A DNA stretch of 64,000 bases. It comes from Rhynchopus sp. YZ270_cl-10. Taxonomy: Eukaryota; Euglenozoa; Diplonemea; Diplonemida; Diplonemidae. Positions 63,800 to 64,000 of this stretch are shown piece by piece. Positions within the stretch are counted from its first letter, which is position 1. Each line of letters starts with the position of its first letter. Where the stretch lies: NCBI GenBank assembly GCA_964035575.1, contig OZ037871.1:1416795-1480794 (forward strand), in the 5' to 3' direction. Under the pieces are notes generated by a model. The model did not search any database. It was not told the DNA's origin and saw only the letters and a program-made list of their open reading frames with translations. The position numbers and the translations under genes were made by a program.

Positions 63800-64000
63800 A
63801 AGGGCCTCGCGATTGGTTGTGATTGTGGTTTATGTGGGCACTGTTGCCCTTCCCTTCTCTGTTATTTTCCCCCACCCCAACTTTTGTGTGTAGCAACACC
63901 TGTTTAGTTCCCTGTTTCCTTTTTACCCCCAACCCCTCCCATTAGATACATGTGTGTAATCCCCCTGGTGTCAAGCCCATTGTATGTAAATTCCAAATCT
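63800..64000. other. End of window, no gene seen
   Basis: C/T-rich sequence with nothing recognisable. Confidence 0.4.

Overview
The window is nuclear DNA from a unicellular eukaryote. Coding exons are GC-richer and lie in AT-rich, T-tract-filled spacers. Short introns with a GTATGT-type donor and a CAG acceptor interrupt many genes (GTAAGG once). All fourteen host gene models lie on the + strand, some only 61 to 111 nt apart. Most have a pyrimidine-rich run and an AG shortly before the start codon. With an Ingi-clade LINE and an Ngaro/VIPER-type element, this suggests a euglenozoan-like protist that reads long one-way gene arrays and adds 5' leaders by trans-splicing, for example a diplonemid. 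That placement is inference. No rRNA or tRNA gene was found.

Layout. 371-1597: WW-repeat/GNAT protein. 3269-about 9240 (-): a LINE with both frames open. 11765-13769: an RRM protein and a multipass membrane protein. 13854-14810: a non-autonomous DNA transposon with C-run ends. 15498-19698: a small basic protein, diphthine-ammonia ligase (DPH6) and a CCCH zinc-finger/polyQ protein. 19699-27463: gene-free spacer with an inverted-repeat element. 27464-35505: coiled-coil protein, FAM227-like protein, Arb2-TPR fusion (a hAT MITE in its last intron) and a membrane-anchored START/VASt-like protein. 38119-39330: an unrecognised disordered protein. 41687-46491: an Ngaro/VIPER-type retroelement with split direct repeats. 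46492-54956: gene-free spacer. 54957-60783: longin R-SNARE, a metacaspase-like protein without its catalytic dyad, and a glycosyltransferase with one frame break. 61043-63471: a mariner-like MITE, an octamer array and a recent 0.66 kb tandem duplication.

The host genes share no pathway I can name; they cover RNA binding (RRM, CCCH), translation-factor modification (DPH6), membrane traffic (R-SNARE, START/VASt-like), possible cilium biology (FAM227-like) and secretory glycosylation. The two most striking signals are a family of about 35 short dispersed hairpins, all on the gene strand, whose stems change together while the loop ACGAGAG stays the same; and the LINE, where ORF1 and ORF2 lie in one frame split only by a UGA, and ORF2 has no usable ATG but opens with a 2A-like peptide.
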